Of a DNA stretch of 64,000 bases, positions 1 through 9,815 are shown piece by piece. Where the stretch lies: contig NC_080558.1 in NCBI RefSeq assembly GCF_030253575.1, forward strand, positions 5,032,001-5,096,000, read 5' to 3'. The stretch is from Rhododendron vialii. Its lineage: Eukaryota > Streptophyta > Magnoliopsida > Ericales > Ericaceae. Position numbers and translations under genes: made by a program. Each line of letters begins with the position of its first letter. The stretch's first letter is position 1. The notes under the pieces were generated by a model that did not search any database, was not told the DNA's origin, and was given only the letters and a program-made list of their open reading frames with translations.

Positions 1-660
1 CATAGCCTTCTGGTTCCTTCTGGCCTTTCAATTTCACAAAAGAAAACAATAAATTCCACCAATTTTTAGAAGAAAATAGATCATAAAGAAAACCTGTGAC
101 TGATACTATTAAATACTAAAAGCTCGTAAATAAGTACGACTACGCTAATTAAACTACTCGATTTTGGTGTTTTAATTATAGGGAAAGAAAGCCGTATATG
201 GATTTTTTTTTTTCCCTGAATGTGAGTTCCAGAAAACATACATTTAATAGTATGAAAGAAGAAAAAGAACGGTGAGTTTAACCTAAATTAATTTGTGTTC
301 GTAACAGTCAGTATTAATTTTATATAAGGCTTTTATTTAGTTGTAAATTTGAGATTAATCATTCGTTTATCTCTAACAAACTTTTTTATTATAAATTTTG
401 TATTTAATTCTTTCATCGATAGATAATATTAATCTAAAAAATTTGACACTAATTAGGGAAAATTAAAAGCAAAAATAATAATAAAACGATAATTTAGGCA
501 ACAGTGTCCCTAAATAAATACAGCAAAGATTTATTTTGCAAAGACACTGCAAAGATTTATTTTGCAAAAACACAGCAATAATTTTTTTAGGATTTTTCCT
601 CATATGCCGGAATCTCTCACTGTCCATTGTGCCACTCCTCTTTCTCTTCACCGGCGGCAG
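1..660. other. AT-rich intergenic DNA, no gene seen
   Basis: I see no conserved coding frame, RNA gene or transposon terminus here. A short direct repeat lies at about 528-572 (a phrase of AAGATTTATTTTGCAAA type occurs twice). Small open frames here match no family I know. Confidence 0.6.
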
Positions 661-680
661 CCCCTCAGGTAAATCACCGC

Positions 681-685
681 CCCCC

Positions 686-755
<70 letters not shown>
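681..755 (+). repeat. poly-C run followed by (CT)n microsatellite
   Basis: An almost pure C run (681-719) passes directly into a CT dinucleotide run (about 720-754). Open frames that cross it read only proline, serine and leucine and are artefacts of the repeat. The poly-C length is likely to be unreliable in an assembly. Confidence 0.9.
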
Positions 756-757
<2 letters not shown>

Positions 758-784
758 TTCTCCTATGGCCTCAACGTTTACATA

Positions 785-1010
785 ATGGGGAATGCTGCGT
801 ACAAAGAAAACTTACCCCAAAAGTACCCCGAAAACAGTAATCAATGGTTGAAAATCACTTTGATGATTGGGTCACACATATCAAAGTGAATCTCAACCAT
901 TGATTGCTGTTTTCGGGGTACTTTCAGAGTAAATTTTCTTTGTCTCTAGCAGAATGGAGAATGCTACGTACAAAGAAAACTTACCCCGAAAGTACCCCGA
1001 GAAAACAGGA
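785..1010. repeat. short inverted and direct repeat
   Basis: A segment around 797-860 (AAAACTTACCCC, AGTACCCCGAAAACAG, then TCAATGGTTG) is repeated in reverse complement at about 880-945 with a turn near 870. The first arm is then repeated directly at 955-1008. The hairpin plus direct repeat suggests a degraded MITE or a rearranged foldback element. I could not define a target-site duplication. Confidence 0.55.
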
Positions 1011-1293
1011 AGTGGATTAAAGGCACAGAAAACAAAGGCCCAACCGAACATCGCACAAATCTCCTCTTACAAAGAGGAGAAAGACAATAAATTGTACATT
1101 GGTACGCTAATTCAAGCCTATATTGCACCAAATTTTCATCTGATTTAGTGGTTCCTACTCGTATTTAATGTGCTTCCATTTAGGTCTCTCTTTTGTTTCT
1201 CTATTATGTGGGAAGTAACTACTTAAAAAATTAGAATCTTAATGGAAAGGGGCCTTAGCTAGCTTTTTCGCTTATGTTTTTTGATGGTAAACA

Positions 1294-1733
1294 ATGGGAG
1301 CTGATAATGCCAAAACCATTTTTGTTCCTACCAAAACCCTTTTTGTTTCTGCCAAAATTCATTCGTTGTATGACTTAATTGCTCTTCACTACACCACTTA
1401 CTTTACGAAAATGCCCCATCAAATCCAGAGAATTATTTTTGTTTACGTCCCTTCTCAAATTACCTCTAGTTTTGCTAAATTGCATTTTTGCTTGATATTT
1501 AATTTTTGTTTGCTTCTCTTCTAAAATTAGCTCTAGAATTTGCTCATGAATCCTTGCATTTTTGCTTGAAACGTGGAAGTGAAAAACGCATTGCACTTAT
1601 GGGATTTTAAAGGGTATTTTCGTAAAGTAAATGATGTAGTGAAGGGTAATTAAGTCATGTAATGAATGAGTTTTGATAGGAACAAAAAATGTTTTGATCG
1701 GAACAAAAAGGATTTTGGCATTATCAATTCCCT
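1294..1733. mobile_element. 440-bp MITE with inverted ends and AAACA target duplication
   Basis: The left end reads about GGGAGCTGATAATGCCAAAA and the right end in reverse complement GGGAATTGATAATGCCAAAA. AAACA lies directly on both sides (1289-1293 and 1734-1738). A related, unoccupied copy of the flanking sequence lies at about 2420-2445 (GGTAAACGTAATGCATTG), which supports a clean insertion. No coding frame of note is inside. The superfamily is not certain. Confidence 0.7.
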
Positions 1734-2560
1734 AAACATAATGCATTGAAAAAATTGAGCATCATACGACAGTCTAGGGTAAGTCGAAAAGTAAATTGAG
1801 CATCATACGACAGTCTAGGGTAAGTCACCCTCCGAGCATCACCTATTCTGTATAGAAAGGGGGATCACTAATTGGTGTAGAGGAAATTTTTTTAAGTTGT
1901 CTCACGAGAGTGATTTCCAATTTTGGCCTGTTAAAAAGAAAATTTTCACAACAATCTTTGTTGGAACATAAATTTAAAAGTCAGGCCAAAGTAGTAAGAT
2001 CACTCACTCCCTTTTTTGTTCGTTGGATCTTTTATGTGTTGTTTCTCCAATATGTGTGAAACTTTTATCCATATTTGATTTAACTGAATACACAACATTT
2101 TTGGTGGGGCCTACTCTGGGTTCTACGAAAATCTAAAATACCCATAAATTTTAAAATATTGTTTTATGGGACCCTGTAAAAAATCAGCTCCAACGAATAT
2201 CGGTAAGTATTATTTCTGCAGTTTCCTCCTACGAATCCAAAAGTGTAATACTTATCGATTTTCGTTGGAGCTGATTTTTTACAGGACCCCATACGATAAT
2301 ATTTTAAAATTTATGGACATTTTCTGGATTTTTATGGGACCCAAAATAGGCCCCACAAAAGATGTAGTGTAAAAAGGTAGTGTACCTACTGTTTCTGTTT
2401 GACTTAATAGGCTTTTTTGGCGTATGTTTTTTATGGTAAACGTAATGCATTGTAAAATAAATTATCATGCGACAGTCTAGGGTACGTCATCCTCCGAGCA
2501 TCATATCTATTCTAATATAGAAAGAAGGGAGCACTAATTAATGCGTGCAGATGAACTTTT
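1734..2560 (+). repeat. direct duplication flanking two MITEs
   Basis: The sequence around the first MITE (1260-1293 joined to 1734-1880) recurs at about 2405-2535. The shared phrase CGACAGTCTAGGGTA occurs at 1769, 1808 and 2471, and a TCCGAGCATCA phrase follows in two of them. The middle part (1760-1800) is itself a short tandem repeat of about 40 bp. No coding potential was recognised. Confidence 0.6.
2090..2372. mobile_element. foldback MITE, about 280 bp
   Basis: Two arms can pair along most of the element. GTGGGGCCTA near 2104 matches TAGGCCCCAC near 2347 in reverse complement. AAAAAATCAGCTCCAACGAA near 2179 matches TTCGTTGGAGCTGATTTTTT near 2262. The loop is near 2225. This is typical of a non-autonomous inverted-repeat element. 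The exact ends and target duplication were not resolved. Confidence 0.65.
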
Positions 2561-3313
2561 GAAACTGCGTCATGAAAGTGATTTTCAATTTTGCCTCGGC
2601 GAAAAGTAAATTTTCCCAACTGCCTTTGCTATAACGTAAATTAAGAGTCAGGGAAAAGTAGTAAAATCAGTCGAACCCAACTTCCCCATCCTACTACTCA
2701 CCCAAGTATTCACACACGCATACATGGAGTGTGAAATGAAAGAGCTAATAAAGGGTAGGAAAATGAAAAAACGCTCTGCTTGGTCAAAAGCCTAAGTAGC
2801 TATGGCATCAGCACAATTTGCTATTCACCTAGTCGGTCGTATTTTTTTTGTAAACATGTGTTTCAGTATATTTATATTTATGGGTTCTTTGATTTAATAC
2901 GTCCATCTTAAACATGGATATTAAATGCATCACAAATCCACTCTTTCCCTCCTTCATTTGAGAGTATGAAGTTATGAACTTATGCGACTCCAACTATGGA
3001 GTGAAAAATTGTGGTCGGAGTGCCCAAATCCATTTTTTGAATACGTAAATAGAGAAAATGTAGAATTTGGAATGGAATTGGTCAATGAAGGAGGAAAAAG
3101 GGTAAAATGTAAGTAATGAAGATGGCAAATAGACATATAGAGATATCATTCGTGAAATCTCATACTTTGGATCCTTTCCAATGGAGGATTGGGTTGGAGA
3201 TGCTCCAAGAGCAGTTAACATCCAACTCCAACCCTTAAGCATCAATTTCCAGCCACATTTCACCTTCCAGGAAATGCAAGTTGATATGTGTTGTTTGGAT
3301 TGTTGCAGCAAAT
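2561..3313. other. intergenic, upstream of the eIF2 gamma remnant
   Basis: No separate gene was recognised. The last bases (TGTTGCAG, ending 3308) look like a 3' splice site just upstream of the eIF2 gamma start codon, so the ancestral gene probably had a 5'UTR intron ending here. Confidence 0.4.
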
Positions 3314-4437
3314 ATGGCTCGAAAAGGTTTAATGGAGCAGGACTTGAGCCTGCTAGATGTTACACAACTACATCCACTCTCCCCTGAAGTAATTTCTAGA
3401 CAGGCAACAATAAACATCAGTAATTTCATGCTCATTAAATTTTTGAACTGCTTTCATTGAGTTGGTGGTGATTTTAAGGATTTAAGCTTTTTGGTGTACC
3501 ATAATAGGTTTCAGTGCCTTGATGATGAAAACTGAAATTTATCTCTGAATCTTATTTTCTAGGTTACCAGGTACCAAAGCGGTATCTGGTGTTCAGGTAA
3601 TTCTTTATTTTCTCTATTGTAGTTGCTTTTTACTTGTAGATTGAATTTCACGAACTTGTGATGTGAGTTTTTATTTGCAGGCTTATCTGCGTTTGAGTTT
3701 GTCATTCAGTTAGTTTTTTAGCAGTTAGTTAGCCCACTAATTTAGCAACATAGTAACGCAGATAATCCGTTATTTTTCTGTCTGCTTTCTTGTTATCACC
3801 GCGATGACAAACACAATGAACTGATGCATAAATGGAAGTGTCAAAGTTTTCTCCAAGCACTAGTAGTGGTAGCTTCAGCCAAAAAGCAAGCACAGATTGG
3901 TTGTTGGTTTTCTCTGATTGGGGGAAGTGAGTTTGTTAGATGATATACTTTTGTGATTAAGTCCATATTTAGATTTTGATGCTTTAACGTGACTGCACTA
4001 GTCGATGCTGCTCCCCATTTTCTGGGACCGAGTGATGCCTTGGTGTGTTTGTAGATGGAAAATGAATGTAGCTTATGTTTCTAAGAGCTGTTGGCATTAA
4101 CTTACTATGTAGTACCGACACCTCTAGAGGTTGAGGTATCTCCGTGTCTGACACAGGGACACGGCTAGATACGTGTCCAACATACCACATGGCGTGTCCA
4201 ATTATTTAAGTTAAAATTTTTCGGGGGACATGGCAGGGACACTTCTGGGGACGCGGTTGGGGTGTACGTGTATTTAAATTTTTTTTTTTTTGGGTAGCTA
4301 TGTTACTAATGAAATATTTTGGGTTTAAGTGTAAGTTAACTATAAAAACAAGTCCTAAAGAGAAGAAACCCTAACATTAAAGTTTACATTTTGCAATTTA
4401 AAATTGGGAAAATAACATATATATATATATATATATA

Positions 4438-4790
4438 GAGGAATTTTCAAGTGAGGGATCCCTCATTTTAACAAAATGAGAGACTTTCATTTCCCAATCA
4501 AATTTTGAAAATTCGAACCGTTCAATGTGTGCAGAACGTAATTTTAAGGATCCCTGGGAGAAATCAGCAAAAAAAATGACCGGGAAGGGCGTCATCCGAG
4601 CAGCTTTTTTTGAACCGTTCAATGAAAACTGCTCGGATGAAGCCATTCCAGGTCATTTTTTTTGCTGATTTCTCACGGGGACACCTAAAATCACGTTCTG
4701 ATCACTTTGAGCGGCTCAGATCATCGAAATTCAATCGGGAAGGGGAGTCCCGCATTTTAATAAATGAGGGATCCCTCACCGGAACCTAAC
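4438..4790. mobile_element. foldback MITE in eIF2 gamma remnant
   Basis: The termini read GAGGGATCCCTCATTTTA near 4452 and TAAATGAGGGATCCCTCA near 4761. The internal arms (GTCATCCGAGCAG near 4591 and CTGCTCGGATGA near 4628, AAATCAGCAAAAAAAATGACC near 4561 against GGTCATTTTTTTTGCTGATTT near 4651) pair around 4615. A diverged half-copy of the same family lies at about 42780-43110. It is non-autonomous, with no coding sequence. Confidence 0.7.
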
Positions 4791-4814
4791 TCTAGGAATC
4801 CCTCACCGGAACCT

Positions 4815-4818
<4 letters not shown>

Positions 4819-4881
<63 letters not shown>
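4819..4881. repeat. compound microsatellite (CT)n-(AT)n-(AC)n
   Basis: A continuous CT run is followed by an AT run and then AC repeats, next to the right end of the 4438-4790 element. Expansion next to transposon ends is common. Confidence 0.9.
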
Positions 4882-6481
4882 TGTGGCGTGTCCCCTACTG
4901 TATCCGTATCCGCAGTTTTTAAAATTCCCGTATCCACATCCGTATCCATGTCTATGCAAAATTGTTAACTTATCAATTTTATTTTGTCGAGGGCCATCTC
5001 CAAATGGGCGAGCTCTCATAAAGTACTTTTACCTAATATCTATTTTGAATGTCAGGATACCGCTCAATTTTGGGGGGTATTGTTATCCATTAGTGATGGA
5101 ATTTTGCTCATTACATCCTGTTCTCGAGCAAGAAAAGGGCATGAACCAAAAGTTAGACCGGTTGTTTTCTCCTTCAAGTTTTTGTTTGGAATTCTACTTT
5201 ATAACTTTGAGGGTCTTCATGATTTGTCAATTTTGCAGACTGTACGTTTTAAAAATGAACTAGAGCGTAATATTACTATTAAGCTTGGATATGCTAATGC
5301 AAAGATATATCAATGCGAAGATGATAAGTGCCCTCGGCCCATGTGCTACAAGTAAGCTGGTGTCCATGAATTTGTTTATGCACCTTTTCATTATGTGGAC
5401 ATCGTAGCTTTAATTTTATTCACGTTATAAATAAGTAGTTGAATTCTCTTGTGAAGATAGCTTCAGTAATTCGGGATTCGGTTCTGTTTTGCATTTGATA
5501 ATCTTCCTTTGTGCAAGGTGTTTTGAAGGTAAATCAACTCATTGAGGTTCGTCCTGGGATTGTTGTAAAAGATGAGCAAGGCAACATCACATGCACACCG
5601 ATTAACTCCAGAATCATTTCCTTGAAAGCCGAGGAAAATGAACTACAATTTGCTGTACCGGGAGGTCTGATTGGGGTGGGAACTACTATGGATCCCACTT
5701 TGACATGTGCTGATAGATTGGTTGGTCAGGTTCTTGGTGAGGTTGGGTCACTCCCTGACGTTTTTGTCGAACTAGAGGTAAATATGTCTTCCAAATTCTC
5801 CCATTTACTTATTTGTTGTCAGCGCAAAATAGAGTTTAAGCAGGAGCCTGAGGCAAGTGTCCTTTTGCTTGCGAATTACTACTGGATATTTTTCTGTGCA
5901 TATTTTTGTTGCTCTCTTTGTCGCGTTGGCATTGTTATCTGAATTTGGAGTTCTAGGAAGCATAAATACGGATATGGATACAAACGTAGATACGGATACA
6001 GGATAAAACGACTATCAAAAGATGGGAACTGGCATTGTAGGGGACACAGAAGAAATATATGTAAATTTGTATATAATTTTTAGATGTTATTCATTGTACT
6101 CGGAAACAAACAAGCTAATAGCATACTAATTTGGTTGATAAAAAATTTGCCAATGAGTTTTACTTATCCTCTAAATTTGCCAATAGAGAAGGACAAAAGA
6201 ACAGATAGGCCATTGCACGAAAAAATCTTAGAGAATGTTTCATTGCTTTTATGCTGAGTCACGTGAAAGGATTTAATGATACTGTTCGAAAGCAATACAC
6301 GAGTCATGAACTTGATATTGAAATGTTTGACAGAGTTTAAGTTGTCAACACCAATGGTACCTGATGAGGTCATTACTCTCCATTTTATTATGGTTGAATT
6401 GCTATATCCAATATGTGATTCCTATTCTCAATCTTTGCTGCTTGCAAGCATTTGGAGAAGGAGGACACGTTCAAGTGTAAC

Positions 6482-6973
6482 CATAGTTTTAAATCGCGGT
6501 ATCGGTCGCCGTCGCGGTATCGGTCGCGGTATATCGGTATCGGGACATATCGGTGATACGTCGCGGGAATCGGGTGTCGCGGTCGTGAATTTTTAAAAAT
6601 CATCAGCAACATGTATAAAACTTGAAAAATATACTTTTACCCCAAACATTGGCTTAATTATCACATTTACTTATTTTCCAAGACAAGATCCAAAATTTTT
6701 GCAAAAAAGCTGTGAAAAAAGCTGTGAAAAAAGCTGTGTGGAAGGAGTTTTTTGTTTTTTGCTTTTTTTTTTTTTTTCCAGCACCGATACGTATCGGCCG
6801 TATCGGCCGTATCGGTCCAAATATCGGTTACGGACCGATACGTATCGGGAACCGGCCGATACGCCTGTGAATTTCAATCTCACCGATATATCGGCCAATA
6901 TCCGTATCGGAAGCCGAAAATTCCGGTACGTATCGGCCGATACGGTACGTATCGGCCGATATTTAAAACTATG
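6482..6973. mobile_element. hAT-type non-autonomous element, 492 bp
   Basis: The element has perfect 13-bp terminal inverted repeats (CATAGTTTTAAAT and its complement). It is flanked by an exact 8-bp direct repeat AGTGTAAC (6474-6481 and 6974-6981), the target-duplication length of hAT transposons. Both subterminal regions are saturated with the motif CGGTATCGG/CCGATACCG and its variants, as expected of transposase-binding arrays. There is no transposase frame. It lies downstream of the eIF2 gamma remnant. A related copy, in inverse orientation, lies at 14687-15097. Confidence 0.85.
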
Positions 6974-7019
6974 AGTGTAACTCCTAGCCAAACCCATGGA
7001 AACAAGGACAAAACAAAAG

Positions 7020-7860
7020 GTAAAAGTAGAAGGAATTCATTTTCCATGTGAGAAAAGAACTAAACGTCAACAAAAATCCAATACTAGTATAATAAGCTAA
7101 TCGCCATAACATATTTACCGAACAAATGAACCGACAATTAGATCAAGGTAGTCTTTTCTCTACAAAGATCTATACTAGTCAAATGGAACAAGGTTATATG
7201 GTCATACCATTCGTGAGTGATGAAAATTAGGCTCCAGTGAGGGCAATTAGAAGATTATAAGATAATGAAAATGTTCACCATGCGTTGCTTACATCGAATT
7301 CTTAGTACTGAATTCTTAGTACTGATGTTACCATGTAATCAGAGTTGACAAAAACAGTAAACTAAAGAACAAAATCAAACCACTATCAGTATCACTGGCA
7401 CAAACAAGCCTTTTTTTTCCAGTTCCGCCTTGGAGCAAAAAATATGCACTGAGAAATCGAAAGCAATTTCACATAATAAGACCTAAAGTAAACATTCATT
7501 AAAGAGTATCAAATTACCTAAACTCAGACCTTGTAATCAACACTGGACACAATTGAAGAATATGTCACTTACAATTTTGTTCCAAAGCAACCAAATATTT
7601 TAGTCAAGCAATATAAAATACTGACCCGATCACTCTGTATCCATGGCTCTCTCCTGCTGTTGGAAGTACAGTTCTAAAAAAATATAGAAATTTTGTTAAG
7701 AAATAAGAACTGATGGGTTCTATCAATTTTAAACATAATTAACCTTTGACAATGAATGCCCTAAAAAATAACTAAGAACGAAGGATATAATGATCCAGCA
7801 CATTCAATCAAACTGAAGTACCAAAGAGTAATTAAGCAGCATCATACATACTCAACAACT
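7020..7860. other. AT-rich sequence, no gene recognised
   Basis: No conserved frame was seen. There is an 18-bp tandem repeat (GAATTCTTAGTACT twice) at about 7296-7325. It may belong to the interior of the CACTA element that ends at 8477 (minus orientation). Confidence 0.4.
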
Positions 7861-8477
7861 CACCTCTGTTACGTATAACCTTGGCCGAAAACGTCCAGTT
7901 AGTCCACTTTGTCTGGATTCATAAACCCGAGCGGAAGAACCATCAAGAAGCCGTTGAATCGCGGATAAGAGAATAAATCTGGAGTGAACAACTCCCTTCA
8001 ACAACCACTCCAATTGAACGCCTCGAACCCCAAAGAAGAGACATCAAACACACTCAAATGAGTTTGAGTAGATACAGGGCGCACAATAGAGACTTAGAAT
8101 CGACTACTCCGAACCCTAATTTGCAGAAAGTGAACAGAATAAAAGAGAGAATTGAGCCTAATAGAGACTGAAGGACGATAGGAGTATGAGGGAAGTCGAT
8201 CTCACAGGAAGTTCGAAACGAAGGGAATCGAAAGGAATAAGGAGATTGTATGCTTTGGGCGCGAGATCCAAATTTTTAGCGCTTTTTGATTTTTTTCGGA
8301 TCACAATTTTTGAACGCTATAAAATTGGGTGAGAACGCTGTCTGAATTGTACAGCTGGCACGCCCCATTTCTTTTTCCGCTTTTAATTGGAAAAAGCTAC
8401 ACACGCCATCATTTTTCATAGCATTCTTGCAAAAACGCTATAAACAGACGCTATTAAAAGAAGCTTTTGTTGTAGTG
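7860..8477 (-). mobile_element. terminal part of a CACTA (En/Spm-type) element
   Basis: Read on the minus strand from 8477 it begins CACTACAACAAAAGC, the diagnostic CACTA terminus. The subterminal repeat AGCG/TAGCGTTTTT recurs at 8277-8460. The sequence then continues through CT-rich and coding-like DNA to about 7860. I could not find the opposite terminus in the window upstream, so the element is truncated, diverged, or its other end is masked. The 3-bp target duplication therefore could not be verified. Confidence 0.65.
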
Positions 8478-8551
8478 TTTCAATCCTATCAAGTTTGAAG
8501 GTAAACAACTACATCCTGCTCGAGCTACTTATAAATGGCCTAATGATATAA

Positions 8552-8929
8552 GTACCGACGGCAAGGAGGGAAATTGTACCGACCGGCCACGCCGGGCCGT
8601 CTCCGGCTACCGGACGACCGATCCGAGCCGTCCAAAAATTTTAAAATAAAAAACCGAGGGGCCTTGCGTGAGAATCAATGTCATCCGAGGTGTGTATGGT
8701 GCTTGATCCGAGCACCCATTTTTCGTGTATATATGTATATACGTGTATATATACAAAAAATGGGTGCTCGGATCAAGCATCCTACACACCTTGGATGCCG
8801 TTGATTCTCACATGAAGCCCTCGGTTTTTTTTTTATAGAATTTTTGGACGGCTCGGATCGGCTGTCCGGTGGCCAGAGACGGCCTGCCGGCGGCCGTCGG
8901 TACGATTTCTCTCCCCTCCCTGTCGGTAC
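8552..8929. mobile_element. near-perfect palindromic MITE, about 378 bp
   Basis: The two halves are inverted copies nearly end to end: GTACCGAC at the left end and GTCGGTAC at the right, GAGCCGTCC near 8623 against GGACGGCTC near 8847, and TGCTTGATCCGAGCACCCAT near 8699 against ATGGGTGCTCGGATCAAGCA near 8760. The loop is an alternating GTATATAC stretch near 8740. A transcript would fold into a long hairpin and could feed small-RNA production. The target duplication is not clear. Confidence 0.75.
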
Positions 8930-8939
8930 ATATAGCATC

Positions 8940-9815
8940 ACTCTTATAAATATTACTCCTACAAATTAGTAAAGGCATCCAATTTTGTACATCTATGCAA
9001 GTTTTAGTAGAATGCAAGTTTGGAGACATGGAGGGGCTAGAGATGGGGTGAGGAAATTCTCGTGGCCGCTACAAGATTGAAAGTTGGGATGGAGAGTGAG
9101 GCGACACGTGAGTGTGGTGGAAGCCAAAGACTTTATGGAGCGAGACTGATCAGCAAGAGGTAGCAATTGTTGGTGTCAAGATGGGTGTAGACAAAATCAG
9201 CAATACATATTCAATGCGGACAGACTGAAAAGCCTAAGGGAGCAATGCCAAATGTATTAGTGTTTAGTTTAAAATTAAACACGACATTATTGGCATTAAA
9301 AGTTAAAACATAAATAGCATGAGAGTTAGAGGGATACAATTTGGCCCATAAGCCATTAGCAAAGATGAAAATAATTTTCTATGAATGACGCAGCAAAGAG
9401 ATAAATTTGAAAAACGAAGACAAATAAAAAGAGTACAGAGGGATAAAACAAGAGCGTGAAAATTACTTATTTCCCAAGAAAATTACCCAATCGTATAAAT
9501 TGAAATTCTTTGCCAAAAAAAAGAGAGAGAGAGTATAAATTGAAATTCGATAGGACTGCATCATAATCTCAGAGTAAAATTACGACTATTCAATGAAACC
9601 ACTTGCGAGTACCAAATTGAAATTTCCTAGCCGTGTTAGAACTCGAACGTAATCGTGTAAAAATAGTAGTACTATTATACAATTCCGCCCCAATGTGCTC
9701 GTCCTATATAAAAACCACATCTCTAGCGCCAATTCTCTCTCCTCTCTTCTCTCTCCTCTTCGCTCGCTTTGCTGTATCTGTGGTAGTATGGTACTGTGTT
9801 TTTCGACAGGCGACG
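8940..9815. other. SF3B5 upstream region
   Basis: No gene was seen between 8940 and about 9690. The CT-rich tract at 9725-9765 is typical of plant 5' leaders and lies about 60 bp before the SF3B5 start codon. An AAACCCTAATT telo-box-like motif lies at about 9930 in the first intron. Confidence 0.4.

Larger units (their letters stand above)
4105..4930. mobile_element. degraded repeat with GTGTCC/GACACG and GTATCC motifs
   Basis: The flanks at 4118-4275 and 4880-4960 are rich in GGACACG, CGTGTCC and CCGTATCC repeats. Similar debris occurs at 5960-6010 and 25575-25850. This resembles a short-motif-rich non-autonomous element broken by later insertions (the MITE at 4438-4790). The ends are not defined. 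Confidence 0.45.
3314..5777 (+). pseudogene. eIF2 gamma subunit, fragmentary pseudogene
   Basis: Four blocks in gene order match plant translation initiation factor eIF2 gamma, the GTP-binding subunit that delivers initiator tRNA. They are: the N-terminus from ATG 3314 (MARKGLMEQDLSLLDV, to ATINI near 3418); a scrap TKAVSGVQ at 3573-3596 followed by a GT donor; exon 5239-5351 ([11 protein letters not shown] to PRPMCYK), with AG and GT borders; and exon 5518-5777 ([14 protein letters not shown] to DVFVELE). The P-loop part of the G domain (the GHVAHGKST region) is absent between the first two blocks, which are only about 150 bp apart. The remaining G-domain motifs, which should lie between the third and fourth blocks, are also missing, as is the C-terminus. 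The first block runs into a stop in continuing frame (TGA near 3458). An inverted-repeat element sits in the long third gap. The surviving exons are well preserved, so the decay looks recent or is by deletion. A functional truncated protein is unlikely. Confidence 0.88.

Noticed and set aside
536-889. Plus-strand open frame rich in Pro, Ser and Leu
   Set aside because: It crosses the poly-C and (CT)n tract, which creates the frame. No family resemblance outside the repeat.
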